From PALSA-555 sp963821325 (GTDB taxonomy: Bacteria > Actinomycetota > Acidimicrobiia > IMCC26256 > PALSA-555): a DNA stretch of 64,000 nt. The translations under genes were made by a program, and so were the position numbers. A model generated the notes under the pieces. The model had not been told where the DNA came from and ran no database searches. It was given only the letters and a program-made list of their open reading frames with translations. Positions 8,743-18,999 of the stretch are shown here, one piece after another (positions within the stretch are counted from its first letter, which is position 1; each line of letters starts with the position of its first letter). The stretch lies in NCBI GenBank assembly GCA_963821325.1, contig CAWGDC010000001.1, forward strand, positions 496,001 through 560,000. Direction: 5' to 3'.

Positions 8743-9634
8743 CAGGGGGCCGCGTCCGGGGTCGCGACGACGACCGTCGGCTTGTACCCGGCGTGGCGTC
8801 GCTCGTAGACGGCGAGGAGCTCCCCGTCGGGGCCGACGAACGCGAACGGGCCCGGGCCGGTCGGGGTCGGCAGCGACGAGCAGGGGAACGTCATGCCGTG
8901 GCGCACCCCGCGGGCCTGCTCGATGTCGACGTCGACCCGTTCGAGGTCGCGCACCGCGACCGTCGGGGCCAGGACCGCGGCGTCGGGGTCGCGCTCCACT
9001 GCGGGGAGGGTGCGGGCCTCGGTGAGGTCGAACGACCCGACCGAGAGGCGTCGCAGGGCGTCGAGGTGGGCGCAGCCGCCGAGCGCCGCGCCGAGGTCGG
9101 CGGCGAGGGACCGCACGTAGGTGCCGGCGCCGCACTCGACGACGATCGTCGCCACCGGGTACGGGCCGGGCAGGAAGGCGTCGACGTCGAGGCGCTCGAT
9201 GTGCACGGCGCGGGGGCGCGCTCGACCTCCTCGCCGCGGCGGGCCAGGTCGTGGAGCCGGCGGCCGCCGACGCGCAGCGCGCTCACCATCGGCGGGACCT
9301 GCTGGATGTCGCCCACGAAGCGGACCGTGGCGGCGTCGACCTGCTCGCGGGTGACGGGCAGGGGCCGGCGGTCGAGGACGGCGCCGGACGCGTCGAGGGT
9401 GCTCGTCGCGACGCCGAACCGGACGTCGCCCCGGTAGACCTTCGGGCGGTCCTGGAGGTAGCGCAGCAGCCGGGTGACCCGGCCGAGCCCGACGAGGAGC
9501 ACCCCGGTCGCGTCGGGGTCGAGGGTGCCGGCGTGCCCGACGCGGCGTTGGCCGTAGACGCGCCGCAGCCGGGCCACGACGTCGTGGGAGGTGCAGCCCG
9601 CGGGCTTGTCGACCACCACGAGGCCGTCGCGCAT
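8742..9634 (-). CDS. truB: tRNA pseudouridine-55 synthase (one frameshift)
   Basis: TruB makes the universal pseudouridine 55 in the tRNA T-loop. The N-terminal part reads DGLVVVDKPAGCTSHDVV and VGHAGTLDPDATGVLLVGLG, where the D of TLDPDATG is the catalytic aspartate (near residue 40). After a frame change near 9212 it continues with VECGAGTYVRSLAADLG, the second signature. The shift lies in a run of five C; one extra C restores the frame. The C-terminal PUA-like part ends at 8742. The ATG at 9634 gives about 297 residues. Confidence 0.95.
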
Positions 9635-9644
9635 GGCGCGCGGC

Positions 9645-10604
9645 TCAGAGCGCGGCGCGGATGGCCGCGACGGTGGCCGGGATGTCGTCGTGGGACGTGA
9701 ACCCGGCGGCGTAGCGGTGGCCGCCGCCCCCGTGCGCCTCGGCGATCCGGCGCACGTCGACCGCGCCGAGGGAGCGCAGGCTCACCCGCACCGTGCCGTC
9801 GGCCTCCTGTTTCAAGACGCAGGTCACCTCGGCTTCGGCGGTGCGGCGCAGGATGTCGATGAGGCCCTCGACCTCCTCGAGGGTGACGTCGTGGCGGGCC
9901 AGCATCGACTGGGTGACCGCGGTCCACACGAAGTGCTGGTCGTGGACGAGCTCGGCGTCGGCGAGCGCCTCGCCCAGGAGCCGCAGGTACGCGAAGCGGT
10001 GCTCCTCGAAGAGGGAGCGGGAGAGGCGGGCGACGGGCACGTCGAACTCGGTGAGCCGTCGGGCGAGGTCGAACACCTCGGGGGTGGTCGTGTCGTACTG
10101 GAAGCGGCCGGTGTCGCAGACGATCGCCGCGTAGAGGCACACCGCGGCGTCGCGGTTCAACGGCAGCCCGAGGGTGTCGACGAGGCGCTGCACCACCCAG
10201 CCGCTCGCGGCGGCGTCCGGCTCGATCACGTTGATGGTGCCGTACCGGTCGTTCGAGATGTGATGGTCGATGACGATGAGCTCGGCGGCGGCGGACGCGG
10301 CGGGGGCGAGGCCGCCGAGGCGGTCGAGGGACCCGCAGTCGAAGGTGAGCATCACCTCGGGCGCCGCGGGAAAGTCCTCGGGCTTGGTGAGCAGGTCGAG
10401 GCCGGGCAGCTCCCGGTAGTGGGGCGCGACGATGAACGGCGGCGGGAACGTGGCCACCACGTCGCGGCCCGCGGCGCGCAGGACGTGGAACAGGCCGAGC
10501 ATCGAGCCGAGCGCGTCCCCGTCGGGGTTCACGTGGCAGGCCAGGCTGATCTGGTCGGCGGTGCGCAGCACCGCGGCCGCGCGTGCGAGCTCGACGTCGC
10601 TCAC
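9645..10604 (-). CDS. nrnA: DHH-family phosphoesterase, NrnA-like
   Basis: This is a bifunctional oligoribonuclease/pAp-phosphatase type enzyme. It finishes RNA decay by hydrolysing very short RNAs and recycles pAp from sulfur metabolism. The DHH domain has CHVNPDGDALGS at about residues 21-32, the metal-binding IDHHISNDRYG, and DTGRFQYD. The DHHA1 domain has GGGGHRYAAG near the C-terminus. The GTG at 10604 overlaps the rbfA stop as GTGA. Length 319 residues is typical. It lies between rbfA and truB as in many Firmicutes and Actinobacteria. Confidence 0.92.
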   Translation of the reverse strand: MSDVELARAAAVLRTADQISLACHVNPDGDALGSMLGLFHVLRAAGRDVVATFPPPFIVAPHYRELPGLDLLTKPEDFPAAPEVMLTFDCGSLDRLGGLAPAASAAAELIVIDHHISNDRYGTINVIEPDAAASGWVVQRLVDTLGLPLNRDAAVCLYAAIVCDTGRFQYDTTTPEVFDLARRLTEFDVPVARLSRSLFEEHRFAYLRLLGEALADAELVHDQHFVWTAVTQSMLARHDVTLEEVEGLIDILRRTAEAEVTCVLKQEADGTVRVSLRSLGAVDVRRIAEAHGGGGHRYAAGFTSHDDIPATVAAIRAAL

Positions 10605-10985
10605 GCTGTGTCCTCCCCGCCGCTCCGGTCCGCCCGGTGCAGCCCCCGCAGGATCTCCTCGACCCGTTGACCCCGCTCGATGGCCGGGTCCTCCCGGAAG
10701 TGCAACTTGGGAAGGTACTTCAGGCGGACCTCGCGGCCCAGCACGGCCCGCAGGTGCGGGGCGGCGGAGCGCAGCGCCTGCGCGGTGGCGTCGTCGTGGC
10801 GGCCGAGCGCCGCGTAGAAGACGGTGGCCTGGCGCAGGTCGGGGCTGACCTCGACGCCGGTCACGGTGACCATCGTCGAGACGCGGGTCGGAGAGGCGCT
10901 CGAGCTCGTCGGCGAGGGACTCGCGGACGACCTCGTTGACGCGCAGGGTGCGGGCGAAGCGGCGGCGGGGTCGGGGGGGCGGCAT
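10601..10985 (-). CDS. rbfA: Ribosome-binding factor A (one frameshift)
   Basis: RbfA binds the 30S subunit and helps 5'-end maturation of 16S rRNA. The N-terminus reads RTLRVNEVVRESLADELERL. After a one-base loss near 10879 it continues VTVTGVEVSPDLRQATVFYA and LPKLHFREDPAIERG, both family signatures. Total about 128 residues. Start is ATG at 10985; ylxP ends 2 bases upstream. It ends in a GTGA overlap with nrnA. Confidence 0.93.
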
Positions 10986-10986
10986 C

Positions 10987-11301
10987 TCACCAGGCGCCCA
11001 GGCCGCCGTCGGGTTCGACCAGCTCGGCCCGCTCGACCCCGAGGACCTCGACGCCTGCGGCCCGGTGCACGAAGCGCTCCACGGTGTCGAGGACCTCGTC
11101 GAGGCGGCCGGGGCTGTCGGCCACCGCGGCGACGCCGAGCGCGGCGCGCTGCCACGTGTTCTGGTGGTCGACCTCGGCGACCGACACGTGGAGCCGGTGC
11201 CGCAGCCCGTCCACGATCGGACGCACGGCCGCCCGCTTGGTCTTCAGGGACTGGCTGTCGGGGATCCACAGCTCGAAGCGCAACGCGGCCGCCTGCATCA
11301 T
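10987..11301 (-). CDS. ylxP: DUF503 family protein (YlxP)
   Basis: YlxP is a small conserved protein found beside infB/rbfA in Gram-positive bacteria and linked to ribosome function. The 104 residues show the family pattern: LRFELWIPDSQSLKTKRAAV at the start and VSVAEVDHQNTWQRAALGVA in the middle. Two adjacent ATG codons (11301 and 11298) could start it; a CACAAT box 7 bases before the second one makes that choice possible for a leaderless mRNA. Here a secreted protein and two enzymes separate it from infB. Confidence 0.9.
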   Translation of the reverse strand: MMQAAALRFELWIPDSQSLKTKRAAVRPIVDGLRHRLHVSVAEVDHQNTWQRAALGVAAVADSPGRLDEVLDTVERFVHRAAGVEVLGVERAELVEPDGGLGAW

Positions 11302-11317
11302 CTCTATTGTGCCGGGC

Positions 11318-11323
11318 TACCGT
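11318..11323 (+). promoter_or_regulatory. -10 box for leaderless secreted-protein gene
   Basis: TACCGT lies 7 bases before the ATG at 11331, with no Shine-Dalgarno. The intergenic space to the divergent ylxP is only about 29 bases. Confidence 0.4.
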
Positions 11324-11330
11324 CGCCTCG

Positions 11331-11828
11331 ATGCACCGCGTCCTCGCGGCGGCCACGGCCCTCGCCGCCCTCACCGGGCTCCTGGTCCTCGGCCCGTGGA
11401 TAGCGCAGGCCGGCGCCCGCGACGCCGACGGGAGCGCCAATCCGGCCACCGACGTGTGCGAGCCCATGGTCGGCAACGCCATCGTCGAGTTCCTCGGCGG
11501 GCCGCTGCCCGCGGCCCAGCACGGGGCGTGGGCCGGCCGCACCTACACCTGCGTGTACCCGCTCCGCGGCGGGCAGCTCGTCCTCACCGTCGACCAGCTG
11601 CGCAGCACGGCCGCCGCGACGACGGCGTACAACCGTCTCGCGAAGGCCGTCCGGGGCCGAACCCGCCTGAACGGGCTCGGCAACGCCGCCTACCAGGCCC
11701 CGAACGGGACGCTGGTGGCCCGCAAGGACCAGTTCGTGCTCGACGTCGACCCCACCGGCGCCCCGCCGTCCGTCCGGCCCGCGGACCTCGCCTTCGCCGT
11801 CGTCGTCGCCGTCATGGGCTGCTGGTGA
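11331..11828 (+). CDS. Secreted hypothetical protein
   Basis: This is a 165-residue protein with a signal peptide: a short basic start, a hydrophobic core (LAAATALAALTGLLVLGP) and a likely cleavage after AQAGA near residue 27. The mature part contains two to three cysteines (TDVCEPM, YTCVYPL, and C-terminal MGCW), suggesting a disulfide. Sequence such as DQLRSTAAATTAYNRLAKAV and NAAYQAPNGTLVARKDQFVL resembles small DUF3558-like lipoprotein/secreted domains, but no lipobox is present. It is divergent from ylxP and convergent with the next gene. Function unknown. Confidence 0.8.
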   Translation: MHRVLAAATALAALTGLLVLGPWIAQAGARDADGSANPATDVCEPMVGNAIVEFLGGPLPAAQHGAWAGRTYTCVYPLRGGQLVLTVDQLRSTAAATTAYNRLAKAVRGRTRLNGLGNAAYQAPNGTLVARKDQFVLDVDPTGAPPSVRPADLAFAVVVAVMGCW

Positions 11829-11949
11829 CCGGCGGCCAGCGGGTGGAGCGGGAAGGCCGGCTCGGGCGCGTCCGCGGCACGATCCGCCCGCTCATCGCGC
11901 GGGGACGGCCCGGCGGGCGTCGGCCGCGTGCGAGTCCGCGCCCCCACGA

Positions 11950-12435
11950 TCACCCAGCGCGCCTCGGCGGGTCCGCGTCGAACACCCACCGGGTCGGCGA
12001 GCCCTCGAAGTCGTCGGCGCGCAGCGCGAACACCCACGCGGGTGCGAGCCGGTAGCAGGCGTTCTCGAGGAAGAACGCCGCCGGATAGCTGACGTCGTAC
12101 TTCGTGTTGGTCCAGTCGGCGAACTCGGTGACGGCCGCCGGGTCGGTGATGAGGGTCGTGGCGCCGTCGACGACGACCGGCGACGCGGCGTCGTCGGTCG
12201 TGGCCACCGCGGACGGGCGGCGCGCGAGGTTGCGGGCCTTGCGGGACGTCGGGCTGCAGCTCCACCACAGCGCGTCGCGGGCCCACACCCCCCACACCGG
12301 CGTGACGTGCGGCCGTCCGTCGGGCCAGACGGTCGCCAGCCAGTAGTCGTGTGACCCGACGAGGCGCGCCTCGGCCCATGACCAGGGCAGCAGCCCGCTG
12401 CCCCCGTCCGCGTCGAGGATCCCGTAGCCGGGCAT
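11950..12435 (-). CDS. Pyridoxamine 5'-phosphate oxidase-family protein
   Basis: A 161-residue FMN- or F420-binding split-barrel protein. Recognisable segments are YWLATVWPDGRPHVTPVWGV (strands of the barrel) and SRKARNLARRPSAVATTDD (loop that binds the cofactor phosphate). The ATG at 12435 gives MPGYGILDADGG and is preferred over an upstream in-frame ATG because the extra 44 residues are low-complexity. Such proteins are common in actinobacteria as F420-dependent oxidoreductases; the substrate cannot be assigned. Confidence 0.82.
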   Translation of the reverse strand: MPGYGILDADGGSGLLPWSWAEARLVGSHDYWLATVWPDGRPHVTPVWGVWARDALWWSCSPTSRKARNLARRPSAVATTDDAASPVVVDGATTLITDPAAVTEFADWTNTKYDVSYPAAFFLENACYRLAPAWVFALRADDFEGSPTRWVFDADPPRRAG

Positions 12436-12529
12436 GACCGGCCGGCTGGCGCGCGGCTCCCCGGCGGACGGCACGCCCCGATCATGCCGCGCGGCACGAA
12501 TCCCCGGCTGTTGCGGCGGCGGGCGCCGG

Positions 12530-12535
12530 TACCCT
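12530..12535 (+). promoter_or_regulatory. -10 box for methylenetetrahydrofolate reductase-like gene
   Basis: TACCCT ends 9 bases before the GTG at 12545, consistent with a leaderless or nearly leaderless mRNA. No Shine-Dalgarno is visible. Confidence 0.35.
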
Positions 12536-12544
12536 CGACGGATC

Positions 12545-13321
12545 GTGACCGGCCGCTTCGACGTCATCTGCGAGATCGAGCCGCCGACCCGGCCCGACCT
12601 GCGCCACGTCCGCCATCAGATCGGGGTGCTGACCCCGATCGCGTCGGCGTTCCTCATCCCCGACAACCATCTCGGGCGGGCGACGGTGTCGAGCGTCGCG
12701 GTCGCCCACGAGGTCGAGGCGATGGGTGGCCGGTCGATCGCCTGCCTGAACTGCCGGGACCGCAACGAGCTCGGGCTGCGGCGGGACCTGCTGACCGCCG
12801 CGGCGTACGGCGTCGACCAGTTCCTCTGCGTGTACGGCGACAAGCCGACGGTCGGGGGCCGGACGAGCGAGCTCACGGTCCGCACGATGCTCGACGAGAT
12901 CCGGGCCTTCGGGTGCGGCATCGCCTCGGACGGGACCGCCCCGCGGGTGGGGGTCGTCGCCGCGTCAGCGACGTTCCCGGCCTGGAAGCGCGCCGCCGAC
13001 TTCGTGTTCGCCCAGGTCTCGTTCTCGGTGGACGAGCTGGTGCGCTGGCGGGAGCGGGTCCGCCTGGACGTGCCGGTGTACGCGGGTGTGCTGGTGCTGG
13101 CCAGCGTCCGCCACGCCCGCCGCCTCGCCGCCGACATCCCCGACATCACGATCCCCGACGACCTCGTCCGGCGCGTCGAGGCCGACCCGGCCGCCGGGGT
13201 CGACGCGGCGTGCGAAGAGGTGCTGGCCCTGCGGGACAGCGGCGCGTTCGCCGGCGTGCACCTGATCCCGGTGGCCCGCTACCGGGAGGTCGCGGCCCGC
13301 CTCGAGGCGCTCCTCGCCTGA
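12545..13321 (+). CDS. Methylenetetrahydrofolate reductase-like protein
   Basis: A 258-residue TIM-barrel protein of the MetF superfamily. It begins RFDVICEIEPPTRPDLRHV, where the E-x-PP segment matches the catalytic/FAD region of MetF. It continues with ACLNCRDRNELGLRRDLL and FLCVYGDKPTVGG, corresponding to the folate- and FAD-binding loops. It is a little shorter than E. coli MetF (about 296 residues) and could act on another folate or corrinoid substrate. It converges head-on with infB with six bases between stop codons. A true metF cannot be assigned with certainty. Confidence 0.78.
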   Translation: MTGRFDVICEIEPPTRPDLRHVRHQIGVLTPIASAFLIPDNHLGRATVSSVAVAHEVEAMGGRSIACLNCRDRNELGLRRDLLTAAAYGVDQFLCVYGDKPTVGGRTSELTVRTMLDEIRAFGCGIASDGTAPRVGVVAASATFPAWKRAADFVFAQVSFSVDELVRWRERVRLDVPVYAGVLVLASVRHARRLAADIPDITIPDDLVRRVEADPAAGVDAACEEVLALRDSGAFAGVHLIPVARYREVAARLEALLA

Positions 13322-13327
13322 GCGCGC

Positions 13328-15944
13328 TCAAGAGAGGGTGCGGGCGATCTCTTTCAGCTCGTAGGTCTCGATGACGTCGCCCTGCTTGAGGTCCTGGAAG
13401 TCCGAGAGCCCGATGCCGCACTCGTAGCCGGCCTGCACCTCGCGGGCGTCGTCCTTGAAGCGCTTCAGCGACGTGATCGTCCCGTTCCAGATGACGACGC
13501 CGTCACGCAGGAACCGGACCCGGGACCCGCGGGTGATGCGACCGTTCTGGACGAAGCAGCCGGCGACCTTCCCGACCCGCGGGACGGAGAACACCTCGCG
13601 GACCTCGGCGTCGCCGGTGACGATCTCCTCGAACTCGGGCTGGAGCAGCCCGACGAGCGCGGCGGTGACGTCCTCGAGCACCTGGTAGATGACCTCGTAG
13701 AGGCGCAGCTCGACATGCTCGTGCTCGGCGAGCTCGCGGGCCTTGCGGTCCGGTCGGACGTTGAAGCCGACGACGGTGGCGTTCGACACCGCGGCGAGGT
13801 TGACGTCGGACTCGTTGATGCCGCCGACGCCGCGGTGCACGAACGAGAGGCGCACCTCCTCGTGGTCCTGGTCGAGCTTGCGCAGCGCCTCGGTGACGGC
13901 CTCGAGCGAGCCGTGCACGTCGGACTTCAGGACGACGTTGAGCGTCGCGACCTCGCCGCGCTGCACCATCGCGAAGATGTCCTCGAGGCGGGCCCCGCCG
14001 GCGAGCGTCATGGGGTGGGCCATGCTCGCGACGTGGCGGCGTCGGGCGCGGGCCTCGGCCACGGTGCGGGCCGTCTTCTCGTCGGGCGCGACGCGCAGCT
14101 CGTCCCCGGCCAGGGGCAGGTCGTCGAGGCCGAGGACCTCGACGGGGGTGGACGGCCCGACCTCCTTCACGGACGCGCCGTGGTCGTCGAAGAGGGCGCG
14201 AACCTTGCCCCATCCGTTGCCGGCCACGACGGGCTCGCCGACCCGGAGCGTCCCTCGCTCGATGAGCGCGGTGACGACCGGCCCGCGGCCCTGGTCGAGG
14301 TTCGCCTCGAGAACGAACGCCCGAGCCGGGGCCTTCGGGTTCGCGGCGAGCTCCTCGACGTCGGCGACGAGCACGATGGCCTCGAGCAGGTCGCTCACGC
14401 CCCGGTTCTCGGTGGCGGCCACCTCCACGACGATGGTGTCGCCGCCCCACTCCTCGGGGACGAGGCCTTGCTCGACGAGCTGCTGGCGGACCCGCTGCGG
14501 GTCGGCCTCCTCACGGTCGACCTTCGTGATCGCCGCGATGATCGGCACCTCGGCCGCCCGGGCGTGGTTGATCGCCTCGACGGTCTGGGGCATGACGCCG
14601 TCGTCCGCCGCCACGACGAGCACCGCGATGTCGGTGGCCTGCGCCCCGCGGGCGCGCATCGCGGTGAACGCCTCATGGCCCGGCGTGTCGATGAACGTGA
14701 TCGGTCGGCCGTTGTACTCGGCCTGATACGCGCCGATGTGCTGGGTGATGCCGCCCGCCTCCCCCGCCGCGACGCGCGTCGAGCGGATCGCGTCGAGCAA
14801 GGTGGTCTTGCCGTGGTCGACGTGGCCCATCACGGTCACGATCGGTGGGCGCGGCTCGAGCAGCGCGGCGTCGTCCTCGTCGTCGTCGCCGAGGAGGGCT
14901 TGGAGCTCGAGCTCCTGCTCCTGGCCCGGCTCGACGATCAGCACCTCGGCGCCGAGCGTCTCGGCGATCAGCTCGATCATCTCGTCGCCGAGGGTCTGGG
15001 TGGCCGTGACCATCTCGCCGGCGTCGAGGAGGAGCCGCACGAGGTCCGCGGTGTTGCGGTTCAGCTTCGGCGCGTACTCCTGCATCGTCACGCCGCGCGG
15101 CACGACGATCTCCCCGTCCGGCACCGGCGCGTCGAGCGGGGTGAGCGCCGTGGGGGACGCCGGGCCGAGATCCTCGAAGTCGCGGCGGCGCCGCTTCTTG
15201 CGTCGCGGCCGCTGACCCTGCGGGCCGGAGCGCCGGCCGGGCGGACCGCCACCGCGGCCACCCGGTCCGCCGGGGCCGCCGCCGGGTCCGCCGCCCGGAC
15301 GGCCGGGGAACGACGGGCCGGCACCGAATTCGGGGACGGCCGCCGGGTGCGCCCGCGCCGGGCCCGCCCCCGCCGCGGGGTGGCCCGCCGGTGCTCGGGG
15401 TGAACATGCGGGGACCGGACGGGGGTGGCTGGCGTCGCGCCCCGGGCGGGGGCGGGATCGGCTTGCCGGTGGCTGAGCGCAGCGTCTCGGGCGGCGGCGC
15501 GGGCGGCGCCGCGGCCGCGGGGCGAGGCATCGTCGGCTCGCGGACGGTGGGCGGGGCCGGTTCGGGCAGCCCGCCCGTCGAGCGCACCACTCGAGGGGCG
15601 AGCGGCGGCGGCTCGGGCAGCCCCCCGGTCGAGCGCACGACGCGGTGCGGCGCGTCGGGCCGGGGGGTCTCGGTCGACGGCGCCGGCGTCGCCGGGGCGG
15701 CGGCGACCGGTGCCGGCTCGGGGACGGGCGCCGGGGTGGGTTCTGGCTCTGGCGGGGGTGCCTCGACGTGCCGAAGCCCCTTCGTGTCCGCCAGGCGACG
15801 GACGCGATCGGCCATCGCGTCCTCGATGCTCGAGGAGTGGCTCTTCACACCGATCTTGAGCTCGTCGGCGAGGTCGAGGACCACTTGGTTCTCGACCCCG
15901 ATCTCCCGAGCGAGCTCATAGATCCGGATCTTCTTGGTGGGCAA
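13328..15944 (-). CDS. infB: Translation initiation factor IF-2 (one frameshift, TTG start)
   Basis: IF-2 is the GTPase that brings fMet-tRNA to the 30S subunit. The N-terminal IF2_N domain (PTKKIRIYELAREIGVENQV) is followed by a Pro/Gly/Ala-rich linker with two VVRSTGGLPEP repeats. A second IF2_N domain (VTMQEYAPKLNRNTADLVRL) precedes the G domain: P-loop GHVDHGKTTLLD, DTPGHEAF, and TKVD. Domains II-IV complete the protein, about 871 residues. The start codon is TTG at 15944 behind GGAAGGA. A frame change lies in the linker near 15343. Confidence 0.96.
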
Positions 15945-16145
15945 GGCGTCCTTCCGCGGCGGCCACCGGCCGCCGGTTCAGCGGTCTAGCTGTGCAACGT
16001 TCGGTATTGGCTCATTTGGCCTGTCACACCCTGGTTCTCGTTTCCACCGTGCGAAGCCGTCGGTCCCTCGGTAGGAGGGAGCGTGAAGCTGGCTTCGGGC
16101 TGCCGACGCAAAGCCGAAGGTCCGCAGCGGGCCGAAACTGACCCA
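15945..16145 (-). other. Structured spacer/leader before infB
   Basis: This 200-base stretch has no gene. It can form two mutually exclusive stems. CGAAGCC/GGCTTCG pairs 16052-16058 with 16091-16097, enclosing a smaller stem (16064-16068 with 16076-16080). Alternatively CTTCGG at 16093-16098 pairs with CCGAAG at 16114-16119. The overlap at 16093-16097 means both cannot form at once. A regulatory role is possible but unproven. Confidence 0.35.
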
Positions 16146-16395
16146 CTACCCAAGTTTCGCACGGAACGCGGCGACGTCGGGCTCCGAAACCGGGCGGCGC
16201 AACGCCCGGTCGAGGGCACGGCGTCGCAGCGCGGCATCGAGGCAGTCGAGCGCCGCGGGCGGGCGGCACAGCCACGCGCCGCGACCCGGTCCGCGGCCGA
16301 GCTGCGGCCGTCCGTCGGCGTCGAGGAAGACCCGGACCAACTCCGCCGGATCGACGACGCGCCGGCAGCCGACGCAGGTGCGCCGCGGTCGCCGG

Positions 16396-16399
<4 letters not shown>
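16146..16399 (-). CDS. ylxR: YlxR (DUF448) family protein (one frameshift)
   Basis: YlxR is a small nucleic-acid- or RNase P-associated protein encoded between nusA and infB in many bacteria. The signature RTCVGCRRVVDPAELVRVF is followed by GRGPGRGAWLC, giving the family cysteines. The natural start is the ATG at 16399, which overlaps the nusA stop as ATGA and gives MTGDR; the frame changes a few bases later, near 16385, to reach RTCVGCRR. Total about 84 residues. Without the shift no good start exists. Confidence 0.85.
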
Positions 16400-17714
<1,315 letters not shown>

Positions 17715-17718
<4 letters not shown>

Positions 17719-18224
17719 CGGTGGGCCGCCTCTCGGGTCGGGCGCCCCGGACGGCTCGTGGCCGAGCCCCACTCGAACACGGTGCGGGCCTGCGCGACGT
17801 CGCCGTAGCCGAGGCGCTCGCGGCCGGTGTCGAAGTCGACCTCGATGGCGGTGTCGTCGGCGGCGACGAGCACGCCGCGGCGGCGCAGCCCGGCGCCGGC
17901 CACCGTGGTCTTGACGGAGATGGTGGTGCCGAGCGCGTGCTGGAAGTGGGCGGGGGTGCGCAGGCGGCGTTCGAGGCCGGGGCTGGTGACCTCGAGGGTG
18001 TAGGCGCCGGGGCAGGCGGCCTGCACGGCCGGGTCGTGGTCCAGGACCGGGGAGAGCGCCTCGCTGGCCGCGGCGATGGCGTCGAGGTCGACGCCCCCGT
18101 CCCGGTCGACGACGACCCGCACGGTGCGGGAGCGGGCCGGGCCGGTGGCGTCGACGTCGTACAGTCGCAGTCCGAGCGCGCCGAGGACGGGCTCGACCGC
18201 GGTCGCGATCGCCTCGTCGTCCAT
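17715..18224 (-). CDS. rimP: Ribosome maturation factor RimP
   Basis: RimP assists 30S subunit maturation. The 169-residue protein has the family pattern LGLRLYDVDATGPARSRTVR, VVVDRDGGVDLDAIAAAS and YTLEVTSPGLERRLRTPAHF. The ATG at 18224 gives MDDEAIATAVEPVLGALG, a standard beginning. An upstream in-frame ATG would run through the terminator hairpin and is rejected. It heads the rimP-nusA-ylxR-infB cluster. Confidence 0.94.
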
Positions 18225-18244
18225 CGCTCGTCTGACCCCTCGCA

Positions 18245-18271
18245 TAAAAAAACGTGGCCCTCGGCCACGTT
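18245..18271 (-). terminator. Intrinsic terminator or attenuator before rimP
   Basis: On the minus strand a perfect 9-bp stem (AACGTGGCC/GGCCACGTT, 18271-18263 with 18259-18251, loop of 3) runs into seven T residues (18252-18246). This is a classical Rho-independent terminator, rare in such G+C-rich genomes. It ends only 21 bases before the rimP ATG, so it cannot be bypassed by a downstream promoter. An upstream GGCCTC (18289-18284) could pair with the loop and 3' arm as an antiterminator. Confidence 0.85.
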
Positions 18272-18311
18272 CGCCGGCGACCTGAGGCCGCACACCAACC
18301 GGTACAGATAA

Positions 18312-18317
18312 AGGATA
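18312..18317 (-). promoter_or_regulatory. Possible -10 box for the rimP-nusA-infB operon
   Basis: TATCCT on the minus strand predicts a start near 18305. That would place the terminator hairpin at about +34 to +60 of the leader, a standard attenuator geometry. No convincing -35 hexamer is seen. Confidence 0.4.
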
Positions 18318-18396
18318 CCAGGTCGTTTCCCGCCGTTCGCCGGGCGTTGGCCGAGCCGTGGGGCGCCGCGACCGACGACGGGCGTGACCGCCCGGG

Positions 18397-18834
18397 TCAG
18401 GGGAGCGCGGCGACGGGCGCCGGAGCGTCCGCGGGGGCGTCGAGGTATTCGAGCAGCCAGCCGCGGGCGCGGACCGTCTGGACGACGAGGCCGGCGGGGG
18501 CGAGACGGCGACGCAGGCGCATCATGTGGGTGTCGAGGGTGCGGGCCCGCACCCGGCCGTGCGGCCACGCGGCGCGGGTCAGCGCCTCCCGGCCGACGAC
18601 CTCGCCGAAGTCGGCGAGGAGGCGGGCGACGAGCACCGCCTCCGTCGGGGTGAGCACGACGGTGTCGCCGTGGCCGCGCAGGGGGCCGCTCTCGTCGAGG
18701 GTCGGGAGCTGCTGAGCGCGGTGACGGTGCTCGAGCGCCTCGACGCGGGCGTCGACGTCGCTCGGGCTGGCCGAGCCCCACACCCAGTCCTCGAGGGGGT
18801 CCGAGCACAGCGGGGGCAGGTGCGGCGACGCCAC
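18397..18834 (-). CDS. OmpR/PhoB-type winged-helix regulator with degenerate receiver
   Basis: The C-terminal half is a winged helix of the response-regulator type: VLTPTEAVLVARLLADFGEV, then RARTLDTHMMRLRRRLAPAG and VQTVRARGWLLEYL. The annotated GTG at 18834 is the last start codon, but the open frame extends upstream to 18960 and reads RITVELLHYPDEASRLEALR and SGVPRLLVVASPHLPP. This resembles the beta/alpha core of a receiver domain that lacks the usual acidic pocket. A start in another frame with a base error is possible. Target genes are unknown. The gene lies upstream of the rimP attenuator. Confidence 0.75.
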   Translation of the reverse strand: MASPHLPPLCSDPLEDWVWGSASPSDVDARVEALEHRHRAQQLPTLDESGPLRGHGDTVVLTPTEAVLVARLLADFGEVVGREALTRAAWPHGRVRARTLDTHMMRLRRRLAPAGLVVQTVRARGWLLEYLDAPADAPAPVAALP

Positions 18835-18999
18835 GACGAGCAGGCGCGGGACGCCGCTGCGCCGGAGGGCTTCGAGGCGGGACGCCTCGTCGGGGTAGTG
18901 GAGCAGCTCGACGGTGATGCGGGGATCGTCACCCGAGCCGCCGCCAAAACGGGTGCTAAATCACGCGAGCCTGCGCCAAGAACGCGCCAAGAGGTGGGG

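Noticed and set aside
15200..15650. Repeated Gly/Pro-rich sequence resembling a separate repetitive gene
   Set aside because: It is the linker of IF-2, in frame with the N-terminal IF2_N domain.
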